A DNA stretch of 64,000 nt. It comes from Bin5 sp965207495 (GTDB taxonomy: Bacteria > Chloroflexota > Anaerolineae > Caldilineales > Caldilineaceae). The notes below the pieces were generated by a model. It saw only the letters and a list, made by a program, of their open reading frames with translations. It did not search any database and was not told where the DNA came from. The position numbers were made by a program, and so were the translations under genes. The DNA is taken from positions 5,394,001 through 5,458,000 of the forward strand of contig OZ242287.1 in assembly GCA_965207495.1 (NCBI GenBank), written 5' to 3'. Shown piece after piece: positions 51,868 through 60,477 of this stretch (positions are counted from its first letter, which is position 1; each line of letters opens with the position of its first letter).

Positions 51868-52037
51868 ACAGTTTGCTATGCACAGATGAACAACATAAAA
51901 CGGACTTGCGCCAGATTACGCCCGCTTTCTAAGTGACCTCCCTCACTGAAGTCCCCCATCGAACATGCGGCACTCCCGTCGGAAGGCGGAGCAACGGCCT
52001 GAGGCGCCAGCGGCAGACCCAAGCCTCACGGAGCTAC

Positions 52038-52646
52038 TCACCTCCGCATCAGCCCCTCCAGCCGCCCCTTCACATCAGGCCACTCGCTCTCGATGACGCT
52101 GTAATAGACCGTATGCCGGTCCACGCCGTCACGGGCAATGCGGTGGTTGCGCAGTGTGCCTTCCTCCACTGCGCCCAGCCGTAGAATCGCGCGCCGAGAC
52201 CGTTCGTTGCGGCTGTCCGATTTGAGCGAGACCCGGCGCGCCGCCAGGTCATCGAAGGCGTGCCGCAGCAAAAGGTACTTGCATTCGGTGTTCACGCCGG
52301 TCCGCTGCCAGGCGGTGCCGTACCATGTGAAGCCTATCTCCAACGTCCGGTGCTCGCGAACGATGTCGATGTACGCGGTCGAACCCACCGCCTTGCCGGT
52401 CTCCAGGTGAATTACTGCAAAGGTGACGCGCGTCCCCGCTGCCAACTCCTCTAGGCATGCCTGGATCAACCCCTCAGCGTCGGAAACACTGCTAAGAGCA
52501 GGGCGGGCCGAGTATCTCCATATCGATTCCTCCGCGCCAGCTGCATACAGGTCCGCGGCATGCGCCAGCGCGATTGGTTCGAGGCGCACCAGGTTGCCGG
52601 TCAGCGTCACCGGTTGTGGATCAAAGATTGTCTTCGTTATAGCCAT
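52038..52646 (-). CDS. RimJ/RimL-type GNAT acetyltransferase
   Basis: 202-residue N-acetyltransferase related to ribosomal-protein or antibiotic-modifying RimL-like enzymes. Motifs: VTLTGNLVRLEPIALAHAADLY near the start, TLEIGFTWYGTAWQRTGVNTECKYLLLRHAF (acetyl-CoA site, about residues 105-135) and RVSLKSDSRNERSRRAILRLGAVEEGTLRNH, the RimL-type tail. It ends beyond the fic hairpins, facing that gene. Substrate unknown. Confidence 0.9.
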   Translation of the reverse strand: MAITKTIFDPQPVTLTGNLVRLEPIALAHAADLYAAGAEESIWRYSARPALSSVSDAEGLIQACLEELAAGTRVTFAVIHLETGKAVGSTAYIDIVREHRTLEIGFTWYGTAWQRTGVNTECKYLLLRHAFDDLAARRVSLKSDSRNERSRRAILRLGAVEEGTLRNHRIARDGVDRHTVYYSVIESEWPDVKGRLEGLMRR

Positions 52647-52800
52647 GTCAGATTGTAGTAGAGTAGGTAGAGTTATTCTATCGAATTACGAAATGGTAAT
52701 GGCAACCGGTCCGCCAGTCAACAGACTAGCGGTAACCGGATGCATTTCAGAGTAAAGGTAGAATCTGGGCGTGTCTCTGTACAGTTGCACAGGCTGAGAG

Positions 52801-52844
52801 CGGGAGGCCCGTGCTCCCGGGTGAAAGTCCCCGGTTCTGGGGAC
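52801..52844. other. Two adjacent GC-rich hairpins upstream of the ABC cluster
   Basis: CGGGAG pairs with CTCCCG (7-base loop), then GTCCCC pairs with GGGGAC (6-base loop), separated by GGTGAAA. They lie 20 bases before the predicted promoter of the binding-protein gene, so they are not in its leader. I could not match them to a known riboswitch. Confidence 0.4.
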
Positions 52845-52863
52845 ATCCTGAGTAGGTTCAATT

Positions 52864-52892
52864 TTGCGAAATATCGCCCTATCCTGTACAAT
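52864..52892 (+). promoter_or_regulatory. Promoter of the sugar ABC operon
   Basis: TTGCGA, a 17-base spacer, then TACAAT. The predicted leader of about 110 bases contains three 17-19-base tandem repeats. Confidence 0.55.
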
Positions 52893-52932
52893 CCGGCTTG
52901 CTCAGGATGCCTGCATCCGTCTCCCTCGACGA

Positions 52933-52985
52933 CATTCTAAAACGCTTCACATTCTAATACGCTTCACATTTCTAACCACACTTCA
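52933..52985 (+). repeat. Tandem repeats in the ABC operon leader
   Basis: Three consecutive units: CATTCTAAAACGCTTCA, CATTCTAATACGCTTCA and the diverged CATTTCTAACCACACTTCA. The first two differ at one base. They lie downstream of the promoter and 22 bases before the ATG, where a repressor or RNA-binding regulator could act. Confidence 0.65.
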
Positions 52986-53007
52986 GATGAAAAGGAGCGA
53001 GAACTCT

Positions 53008-54405
53008 ATGAATCACAATACCACTCTCAGCCGGCGCCGTTTCCTGCAGTGGAGCGCGGTCGGCATCGGCGGCGCGGCCATTGCGGCCTGCGCTGCGCCC
53101 GCGGCACCGGCCGCCGCGCCCGAAGAGGCGGAAATGGCAGCCGAAGAGACTGTCACGATTTCCTGGTGGCACCAATGGGGCGGCACCACCGGCATGGCCG
53201 CCATGGAGGGCGTCGCCGCCGCCTTCAACGAGGAGGATCGCAACGTTAAGGTCGAACGCCTCCATGTCACTGAAATGAACGACAAGCTGCTCGCCGCCAT
53301 TGCCGGCGGGACACCGCCCGACGTCGGCGTCTGCTGCGTCCAGTACGCCGAACTCTATTCGCGCGGCGCGGTCATGCCCATCGACGACCAAATCGACAAC
53401 AGCGACGTCATCGGCCGCGACGACTTTGTTCCCGGCCTGCTCGAATCGATGCAGTGGCAAGGCGAAACATACGGCGTGCCCGGCTTTGAGGCTGGTCCCC
53501 GCTACGGGCTCATGTACAACAAGGCGATCGTTGCTGAAGCGGGTCTCGATCCTGAAAACCTGCCCCGCACCTGGGACGAGATGTTTGAGTGGCATGTCGA
53601 GCTGACCAATTTCGACGATGCCGGCAACGTTGAGATCGTCGGTTTCGACCCCCGCGACGCCACCGCCGGCAACGGCCCGGCCACCAACATCCCCCAATTC
53701 TGGGCGCTCACATACGGCCTCGACATGTGGGACGACGAGACCAACGCCTTCAACTACGACAACGAGCTCTTCGTCAGCGCTCTGAATACGATCAAGCGCT
53801 TCACCGACCACGTCGGCGTGCAGCAGATGGAGTCCTTCCGCTCCAGCTTCGGCGGCTGGACCCAAAGCCCGTCCTCCTCCTTCCCCAGCGGCGTTCAGGC
53901 CATGATTGTTACCGGCTACTACGCACCCGGTGAACTCTTCCACTCCGCCCCCGACAAGGAGTTCGGCGTCGGTTGGGTCCCCGTCTCCGCAGACCGTAGC
54001 GACATCACCTTCCAGAACGTCGGCGGCCATCCGATGTACATCCCCAACGGCGTCACCAATGTCGACGCCGCTTTCGAGTTCATCGAGTTCTGCTCTGAGG
54101 AAAAGGCTCAGAACGTCATTTTTGACAGTACCGGCTGGCTCGGCGGCCGCAAGGCTCTCTACGACCCCGACCTGCCCAAATACCAGCGTTACGAAAACCT
54201 GGACTGGTTCCTGCGCTCGGTCAACGAAGCCGATGAACTGTGGGCCTGCCCGGTCATCCCCATCCAGGGCTTCGTCAACCAGCAGCGTTCCCGCACCTAC
54301 GAATCTGTCATCTTCGGCGACAAAGATGCCGAACAGGCCGCCGCCGATATGCAGGCTGCCTGCACGGAAGAACTGCTCAAGCAGTTCCCCGAGTTGGTAG
54401 GATAG
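53008..54405 (+). CDS. Sugar ABC transporter, extracellular binding lipoprotein
   Basis: 465 residues. A twin-arginine-like signal (SRRRFLQWSAVGIGGAAIAAC) ends in a lipobox, and an Ala/Pro/Glu linker precedes the family-1 binding fold: TISWWHQWGG, VKVERLHVTEMNDKLLAAIAGGTPPDVG, then NGVTNVDAAFEFIEFCSEEKAQ. AAGGAG precedes the second of two ATGs, which I prefer. Two permease genes follow directly, and the catabolic genes downstream suggest a sulfated or modified carbohydrate as ligand (inference). Confidence 0.92.
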   Translation: MNHNTTLSRRRFLQWSAVGIGGAAIAACAAPAAPAAAPEEAEMAAEETVTISWWHQWGGTTGMAAMEGVAAAFNEEDRNVKVERLHVTEMNDKLLAAIAGGTPPDVGVCCVQYAELYSRGAVMPIDDQIDNSDVIGRDDFVPGLLESMQWQGETYGVPGFEAGPRYGLMYNKAIVAEAGLDPENLPRTWDEMFEWHVELTNFDDAGNVEIVGFDPRDATAGNGPATNIPQFWALTYGLDMWDDETNAFNYDNELFVSALNTIKRFTDHVGVQQMESFRSSFGGWTQSPSSSFPSGVQAMIVTGYYAPGELFHSAPDKEFGVGWVPVSADRSDITFQNVGGHPMYIPNGVTNVDAAFEFIEFCSEEKAQNVIFDSTGWLGGRKALYDPDLPKYQRYENLDWFLRSVNEADELWACPVIPIQGFVNQQRSRTYESVIFGDKDAEQAAADMQAACTEELLKQFPELVG

Positions 54406-54423
54406 CAAGAGGCGAATTATTCT

Positions 54424-54460
54424 AGTGGCTGGCGGTTGGAAAAGACCGCCGCCAGCCACT
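54424..54460 (+). promoter_or_regulatory. Intergenic stem-loop between binding protein and permease genes
   Basis: AGTGGCTGGCGGT pairs with ACCGCC-G-CCAGCCACT (one bulged G, 8-base loop). Such hairpins after binding-protein genes typically stabilise the upstream mRNA or partly terminate, giving more binding protein than permease. No T-run follows, which fits partial readthrough. Confidence 0.65.
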
Positions 54461-54477
54461 GAACACGGGCAACGAAA

Positions 54478-55380
54478 ATGCCACAGCACTGGACTCCCGC
54501 CCAAACGCGCAGCCTTCTCAAGGGGCTGGCCTTCATCTCACCTTGGCTGGTGGGTTTTGCCGGCTTCGTCCTCTACCCGATCGCGGCCTCTGCCTATTTC
54601 AGCCTGACGCGCTACGATGTCCTGCGCCCGGCCCGCTTCATCGGCCTGGAAAACTACGTCGAGCTGTTCACCAAGGATGAGACCTTCCGCACCGTGATCG
54701 GCAACACTGTCTACCTGGTGGTGATCGGCGTGCCGGCCGGGCTGGTGGCGGCCTTCCTGCTCGCCAGCCTGCTCAACCGCGATATGAAGCTCCGCCCCTT
54801 TTTCCGCACCATCTTTTTCTTGCCGGTGCTGGTGCCGGCCGTAGCCTCCGCCGAGGTGTGGCGCTGGGTCTACAACACCAACTATGGCGTGATCAACTCA
54901 TTCATCAAGAGTTTGGGTTTGGCGGTCATCCCCTTCATCTCTTCCGTGGAGCTGGCCAAACCCTCGCTGATACTCATCCACGTGTGGGCGCAGGGCACTG
55001 CCATCATCATCTTTCTGGCCGCACTGCAGGACGTCCCCAGATCGCTGATGGACGCCGCCGAAGTCGACGGCGCAAACCCCCTGCAGCGATTCTGGCACGT
55101 TACCATTCCTATCTGTACGCCCGCGATCCTGTTCGTGATGCTCACCGGCATGATCGGCATGTTCCAATACTTCACCCTTGGCTGGCTGCTAACCCAGGGC
55201 GGCCCCAACGAATCGACCGAGTTCTTCAGCCTCTATCTCTACCGCAACGCCTTCCAGTTCTTCAAGATGGGGTACGCCTCGGCCCAGGCCTGGATTCTTT
55301 TCATCATCATTCTTGCATTCACTCTGCTCATCTTCCGCAGCTCGGCCCGCTGGGTCTACTACGCCGGAGAATCGGATTAA
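54478..55380 (+). CDS. Sugar ABC transporter permease (MalF/UgpA-like)
   Basis: 300-residue inner-membrane permease with six hydrophobic segments, starting ISPWLVGFAGFVLYPIAAS. The EAA loop that docks the ATPase is present: DAAEVDGANPLQRFWHVTIPI (about residues 195-215). The preceding stem-loop separates it from the binding-protein gene; the second permease gene starts 13 bases later. The ATP-binding subunit is not in this window, as is common when a shared MsmK/UgpC-type ATPase is used. Confidence 0.93.
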   Translation: MPQHWTPAQTRSLLKGLAFISPWLVGFAGFVLYPIAASAYFSLTRYDVLRPARFIGLENYVELFTKDETFRTVIGNTVYLVVIGVPAGLVAAFLLASLLNRDMKLRPFFRTIFFLPVLVPAVASAEVWRWVYNTNYGVINSFIKSLGLAVIPFISSVELAKPSLILIHVWAQGTAIIIFLAALQDVPRSLMDAAEVDGANPLQRFWHVTIPICTPAILFVMLTGMIGMFQYFTLGWLLTQGGPNESTEFFSLYLYRNAFQFFKMGYASAQAWILFIIILAFTLLIFRSSARWVYYAGESD

Positions 55381-55393
55381 CCGCAAGGGCTAA

Positions 55394-56305
55394 ATGCCCG
55401 CAAAAATCATGCAACAAGCCGAAGCCATCGCCAGCAGCCCATCACAGCATCCCTCGCTCACACAGAGCACGCCTTTTAAGGCTGTACAACGCGCGCTCTT
55501 TTACGTGATGATGGTTGCGCTGGCGCTCATTTTTGCCGGGCCCCTGCTGTGGATGCTCTCAACTTCATTGAAGACGGATCCCCAGGTCTACACCGTCCCG
55601 CCGATCTGGTTTCCCAATCCCATGCGTCTGGTCAACTATCCGGAGGCGCTCTCGTCCCGCCCCTTCGGCACGTATACGTTTAACACGCTGAAGTATGCGC
55701 TGGGCGCGGTGGCCGGCGCGTTGCTCTCCAATACGCTGGTCGCCTACGGCTTCGCCCGCATCCGCTGGCCCGGTCGGGATATTTTCTTCATCATCTGCCT
55801 TTCTACAATGATGATCCCGTTCCAGGTGCGCATGATTCCGCTCTACCTCACTTTCAAGAATCTCGGCTGGCTCAACACGTATCTGCCTCTCATCGTACCG
55901 ACTTTTCTTGGGGTGAACGCCTACTACACATTCCTGTTGCGCCAGTTCTTCCTCACAATACCCAGCGAGCTGTCTGATGCGGCGCGCGTCGACGGCTGCA
56001 CTGAACTGGGCATCCTTGTTCGTATCATCCTACCCCTGGCCAAACCCGCCCTGGCGGTCATCGGCCTGCTCCAGTTCATGTTCGCCTGGGACAACTATAT
56101 CGGACCGTTGATCTACCTCAATAACGAGTCCCTGTATCCGATCGCGCTCGGCCTGCAACAGTTCCGCACCATGTTCTCGGAAGAGCTGATGTGGCCCTAC
56201 ATGATGGCGGCCAGCACCGCCGTGGTCGCACCTGTCATCATCCTCTACTTCTTCGTCCAGCGCACCTTCGTCGAGGGCATCTCCATCACCGGCCTAAAAG
56301 GGTAA
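55394..56305 (+). CDS. Sugar ABC transporter permease (MalG/UgpE-like)
   Basis: 303 residues, six membrane segments, with the MalG-type opening FAGPLLWMLSTSLKTDPQVYTVPPIWFPNPMRLVNY and the EAA loop DAARVDGCTELGILVRIILPLAKPAL (about 200-225). It ends VEGISITGLKG, a typical UgpE/MalG tail. AAGGG precedes the ATG. It forms a heterodimer with the upstream permease. The sulfatase gene begins 86 bases downstream. Confidence 0.93.
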   Translation: MPAKIMQQAEAIASSPSQHPSLTQSTPFKAVQRALFYVMMVALALIFAGPLLWMLSTSLKTDPQVYTVPPIWFPNPMRLVNYPEALSSRPFGTYTFNTLKYALGAVAGALLSNTLVAYGFARIRWPGRDIFFIICLSTMMIPFQVRMIPLYLTFKNLGWLNTYLPLIVPTFLGVNAYYTFLLRQFFLTIPSELSDAARVDGCTELGILVRIILPLAKPALAVIGLLQFMFAWDNYIGPLIYLNNESLYPIALGLQQFRTMFSEELMWPYMMAASTAVVAPVIILYFFVQRTFVEGISITGLKG

Positions 56306-56391
56306 GAGTAGTAGCTAGCGGTTAGAGACCTGTCCTGACCGGCGGCGTTTTCGCGCAACAACCTCAAATTCAAAGACCAAGGTGAAGAACT

Positions 56392-57858
56392 ATGCCAACC
56401 GACACCCGGCCCAACATCCTCTTCATTTGCGTGGACCAGTGGCGAGCCGACGCGCTCAGTTTGACCGGCCACCCCGTCGCCGAGACGCCCCACCTGGACA
56501 GGCTGGCCCGTGAGGGCATCAACTTCACGCAGGCTTATGCAGCCACGCCCACGTGTGTGCCGGCGCGGGCGACGATCTTCACCGGCCTCAACCAACGCCA
56601 CACCGGATTTGTCGGCTATAACGACCAGATCGACTGGCACTACGACTGCACGATGCCCGGCCTGCTGGCGGATGCCGGCTACCATACGCAGTGCGTCGGC
56701 AAGATGCACACCCACCCCTCTCGCAATCTGATGGGCTTCCACAACGTAGTCCTGCACGACGGCTACCTGCACCGCGAACGTTCCAAGCGCGACGACTACG
56801 GGCTGGTCGACGACTACACGCCGTGGCTGCGGGAACGGTTGGGCCCGGAAGCGGACTACATCGATACGGGCGTGGGCTGCAACGGCTACGCGGCGCGTCC
56901 CTGGGTCTACGACGAGATGCTGCACCCGACCAGTTGGGTCACAACCATGGGCATCGACTTCCTGCGCCGCCGCGACCCGACCAAACCATTCTTCCTGATG
57001 CTCTCCTATCACCGGCCGCACCCGCCGCTGGACCCGCCGGAAGCGTTCATGGACCGCTACATGACGAAGCCCCTGCCGGACCCGGTCATGGGAGACTGGG
57101 CGCCCGACTCTCTACCTGTGCGCGGGCTGGACAGCCCGATCCCGACCGATGCGGCCCAGCGCGACTATGCCCGGCGGGCCTACTATGCCCAGATCAGCCA
57201 TATCGACTACAGCCTTAACCGCGTGTTCCAGGCGCTGTTTGAGAACGGCGAGCTTGACAACACCGCCATCGTCTTCACCTCGGACCACGGCGAGATGCTC
57301 TACGACCACAACCATGTGGCGAAGGGGTATCCTTACGACAGTTCGGCGCGTTTGCCCTTCATCCTGCGACTGCCGCACGCCGGCAACCCGCACCACCAGG
57401 CGAGGCAGGCGGATGAGCCTTTACGGGAGGTGAATCAGGTTGTCGAGCTACGCGATCTGCTGCCGACCTTCTGCGACCTCGCCGGTTGCGACACGCCCGC
57501 GCACGTCGATGGCCGCAGTATTCTGCCGCTGGCCCGCGGCGAAACTGGAGGCTGGCGCGAGCATTTGCACGGCGAACATTTCCTGCAAAAGGACTCCAAC
57601 CAGTGGCTGACCGATGGCCGGGAGAAGTATATCTGGTACAGCCAGACAGGGCGCGAGCTGCTCTTCGACCTGGAGGAAGACCCGACCGAGCTTCACGACC
57701 TGGCCGCGGCGCGCCCGCAGCGCATGGCTTTCTGGCGCGAGCGGCTGATGGCAAAGTTGGATGGCCGCGAGGAGGGGTTTGTACAAAACGGGGAACTGGT
57801 GAGCGGCATGCCGCAAAGCCCGACGCTGGTCGACGCTGGACACTATCGGGAACGGTGA
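56392..57858 (+). CDS. Type I sulfatase (arylsulfatase family)
   Basis: 488-residue alkaline-phosphatase-superfamily sulfatase cleaving sulfate esters. The formylglycine signature CVPARATIFTG (Cys55) is complete (CxPxR). Metal-site elements are FICVDQWRADALS near the start and FTSDHGEMLYDHN (about 303). No signal peptide is present, so it acts in the cytosol on imported substrate, consistent with the ABC genes upstream. A formylglycine-generating enzyme is needed and not encoded here. The last 48 codons are duplicated in part 2.3 kb downstream. Phosphonate-hydrolase activity of related proteins cannot be excluded. Confidence 0.92.
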   Translation: MPTDTRPNILFICVDQWRADALSLTGHPVAETPHLDRLAREGINFTQAYAATPTCVPARATIFTGLNQRHTGFVGYNDQIDWHYDCTMPGLLADAGYHTQCVGKMHTHPSRNLMGFHNVVLHDGYLHRERSKRDDYGLVDDYTPWLRERLGPEADYIDTGVGCNGYAARPWVYDEMLHPTSWVTTMGIDFLRRRDPTKPFFLMLSYHRPHPPLDPPEAFMDRYMTKPLPDPVMGDWAPDSLPVRGLDSPIPTDAAQRDYARRAYYAQISHIDYSLNRVFQALFENGELDNTAIVFTSDHGEMLYDHNHVAKGYPYDSSARLPFILRLPHAGNPHHQARQADEPLREVNQVVELRDLLPTFCDLAGCDTPAHVDGRSILPLARGETGGWREHLHGEHFLQKDSNQWLTDGREKYIWYSQTGRELLFDLEEDPTELHDLAAARPQRMAFWRERLMAKLDGREEGFVQNGELVSGMPQSPTLVDAGHYRER

Positions 57859-57862
57859 ACAA

Positions 57863-57881
57863 GCGGCTGGCGGTTAGCCGC
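57863..57881. terminator. Hairpin between convergent sulfatase and isomerase genes
   Basis: GCGGCT pairs with AGCCGC around GGCGGTT. In the right repeat copy the stem is kept while the loop changes to GGCGCTC, which supports a functional structure. No T-run follows. Confidence 0.45.
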
Positions 57882-57886
57882 GACCG

Positions 57887-58184
57887 CTAGTACACGGGAA
57901 TCCCTTCCCGCCTCAAGATGCGATGCACGTTGGCTGCGGCCAGGGGATACTTCTCGTTGGGCAGGTGTTCGAGCATCATGTAGCCGTCGGGATGCTCCTC
58001 GTGCCACAGACGCAGCGCGGTCCCCAGGTCCAGCTCTCCCTCGCCAGGGACCTCTTCATCCATATGGATCACGAAACCGTTGCGCACACTGATATCCTTA
58101 CAGTGCCCATGCGCGCTGATCGGCCCCATACATTCGAAGATATGGCGTAGACGGGCCCCGCTGTCATAAACCTGGTGCAACGTC
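57887..58184 (-). pseudogene. Truncated sugar isomerase copy (C-terminal ~98 residues)
   Basis: Repeats the last third of the intact isomerase gene at 60180-61043 almost residue for residue (HQVYDSGARLRHIFECMG to EGIPVY). It lacks the first ~190 codons and any start or signal; sequence upstream at 58185 is unrelated. It is dead coding sequence created by the duplication. Confidence 0.9.
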
Positions 58185-58185
58185 G

Positions 58186-58371
58186 CCGGGCCTGTCTTAT
58201 GTCGGCGGGATCTCGCTGCTCATGCTGTTGGTGCGCATGCTGGCCCGCGGCACTATCGTCGGCATCTTGCTTGGAGTCGTCTGCTTCAAGCATGTAATGC
58301 CCATCGCGTTCCCGTTCAGCAGAAACAAGCCAGCTTTCAGCGGTGTCATCATCAATAACCCCCAGGAATAG
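58186..58371 (+). pseudogene. Hydrophobic open frame at the insert's left junction
   Basis: Open frame of about 61 codons beginning at the junction, with the segment GGISLLMLLVRMLARGTIVGILLGVV, ending NNPQE and stop. It looks like the 3' remnant of a membrane-protein gene brought in with the insert, cut at the recombination point. No start signal was found. Family not recognised. Confidence 0.35.
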
Positions 58372-58460
58372 GTTGTCACCCCCGACATCCGGATCCGGCC
58401 CGTGTTCTCCGGGCCCGATTGAGTCAAATCACACACCACAGCCCAACAGGAGAATTCTCT

Positions 58461-59959
58461 ATGAAGCGACCCCTCGCCATCATCGCGTTGCTGGCATCTG
58501 TTCTCCTGTTGCCCGTTGTCCTCCGGGCCCAGACTGCGGACAGGTCGCCAGCGCCGAGTGTGAACGTCAATCAGGATGACAGTTCGATCGACGTGAGTTG
58601 GCGCGCGCTCGAGGGGGCGTCCCGCTATCAGCTCTATGTGTGGACGGAGTCGGACTCATGGCAGCAGTTGGACGACGGCGACTTGACCGACACCAGCTTC
58701 ACGCACGCGGACCTCGCAGTCGGGACCACGTACTGGTATACGTATCGCGCCGTGTTCTCGTCGGGAGACACGAGCGCATGGTCCGACTACGGCTCTGCGA
58801 CGGTCGCTGACGCACTCGCCACACCGGTCCTGACAGCGTCCCTTGACGGCAACGCAGTTTCTCTCAGTTGGGAGGCAATCTCCGGGGCGACCCGCTATCA
58901 GCTCTGGGCCTGGGACAACGTCAATCTCTGGCAGCTCCTAGACGACGATCTGCAGGAGACAACGTTCAGGCATATCAGCATCGTGCCCGGCACGACCTAC
59001 TACTACGCGACACGGGCCCTGGATTCAGACGACAACAGCAGCGCCTGGTCCAACTACGCGTCTGTCCAGATACCGGCGAACGTCGTTCCGGAGAACACGC
59101 CCACACCCACAGTTACGCCGACGGCGACGGTCACTCCGACGCCCGACCCGAACGCTACCGCAACGCCGACGCCCACAGTTACGCCGACGGTCGACCAGGA
59201 TTCGACGGGACCGCCCGGCATCACCATCGCGCCGGAGAACCGCTGCACGACCTACGATTCGGACGAATATCCCTACCCGCAAAGCGTGGAAGCCGATATC
59301 GTCGGCGGGATGGGCGGCCGCATATACGGGCCGTATACCGGCACCTACTTCGACAATACCGGCCAGACCGATATCGAGCATATCGTGGCGCGGTCGGAAG
59401 CCCACGACAGCGGCATGTGCGCGGCCAGCGCCAGCACCAAAAGCGCGTTCGCCCGCGATCTTCTAAATCTGACTCTGGCAAGCCCAAGCGTGAACCGGCG
59501 CCAGAAGGTCGCCAAGGACCTGGCCGAATGGCTGCCGTCTCTGAATCGCTGCTGGTATGTCAATCGGGTCGTGTCGGTCAAGCGCAAGTACAATCTCACG
59601 ATGGACCAGGCCGAGGCCTCGAAGGCGCAGGAGGTCCTCGCGAGCTGCAGTTCGACGTCGATGATATTCGCAGCCCTTCCCTCGACAGCGACGCCTACTG
59701 CCACAGCCACGCCCACTCCGACAACGGACCCGGCCGCGCCCACGGCTACGCCGACCCGACGACAGACCCGAGCGCGGCTACGGCCACGCCGACACCGACG
59801 CCAACGGTCGACGCGCTCGCCATGTGGGACACCAACGGCAACGGCCGCATCACCTGCGCCGAGGCGCGGGAGCACGGCATTCCCACGCCCATCAGTTCAG
59901 ATCATCCGGCCTATCCGTACATGAACGACCGTGACAATGACGGCATGGTCTGCGAGTAA
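58461..59959 (+). CDS. Secreted HNH-type nuclease with FN3-like and Excalibur domains (one-base frameshift)
   Basis: AGGAG precedes the ATG and a signal peptide (PLAIIALLASVLLLPVVLRA). Two FN3-like repeats (about residues 35-120 and 125-210) and a Pro/Thr linker lead to an HNH-type nuclease domain (about 265-405, with TDIEHIVARSEAHDSGMC, KDLAEWLPSLNRCWYVNRVVSVKRKYNL). A second Pro/Thr linker and an Excalibur domain (WDTNGNGRITCAEAR, DRDNDGMVCE) follow. The frame shifts by -1 in the second linker near 59755-59757; one extra C there would join both frames into about 499 residues. The exported nuclease may degrade external DNA. Insert-borne and absent from the flanking cluster's logic. Confidence 0.8.
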
Positions 59960-60005
59960 ACATTCACTATCAAGGAGCCAATTTGATACGAATCTCTCAC
60001 AACTG

Positions 60006-60151
60006 GCCCGCAGCGCACTGCCTTCTGGCGCGAGCGGCTGATAGCGGATTTGGATGGCCGCGAGGAGGGGTTTGTTCAAAACGGGAAGCTGGTGAGCGGC
60101 ATGCCGCAAAGCCCGACGCTGGTCGATGCTGGACACTATCGGGAACGGTGA
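60006..60151 (+). pseudogene. Truncated sulfatase copy (C-terminal ~48 residues)
   Basis: The frame retains PQRTAFWRERLIADLDGREEGFVQNGKLVSGM to the stop, with four conservative or mild changes from the intact sulfatase end. It lacks the rest of the gene; sequence before 60006 is unrelated. It is the counterpart of the truncated isomerase in the left repeat copy. Confidence 0.88.
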
Positions 60152-60477
60152 ACAAGCGGCTGGCGCTCAGCCGCGACCGCTAGTACACGGGAATCCCTTC
60201 CCGCCTCAAGATGCGATGCACGTTGGCCGCGGCCAGGGGGTACTTCTCGTTGGGCAGGTGTTCGAGCATCATGTAGCCGTCAGGATGCTCCTCGTGCCAC
60301 AGACGCAGCGCGGTCCCCAGGTCCAGCTCACCCTCGCCAGGGATCTCTTCATCCATATGGATCACGAAACCGTTGCGCACACTGATATCCTTACAGTGCC
60401 CATGCGCGCTGATCGGCCCCATACATTCGAAGATATGGCGTAGACGGGCCCTGCTGTCATAGACCTGGTGCAACGTC
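60006..60477. repeat. 472-bp direct repeat, right copy
   Basis: Collinear with the left copy at 57713-58184. It contains the truncated sulfatase tail, the hairpin and the 3' part of the intact isomerase gene, whose coding sequence continues beyond the repeat. The divergence between copies is more than expected from a brand-new duplication. Confidence 0.9.

Larger units (their letters stand above)
57713..58184. repeat. 472-bp direct repeat, left copy
   Basis: This copy aligns without gaps to 60006-60477 at an offset of 2,293 bases and differs at scattered positions. It spans the sulfatase 3' end, the convergent hairpin and the isomerase 3' end. The right boundary breaks sharply: CAACGTC is followed by different sequence in the two copies. 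Confidence 0.9.

Noticed and set aside
52780..52860. Riboswitch upstream of the ABC operon
   Set aside because: GGCTGAGA and hairpins recall a TPP element, but the ACCUGA/CAGCG core is missing and the structure lies upstream of the predicted promoter.
52972..54504. 510-codon minus-strand frame opposite the binding-protein gene
   Set aside because: Exact antisense shadow of a clear sugar-binding lipoprotein gene; its composition reflects G+C-rich third positions and no protein motif is seen.
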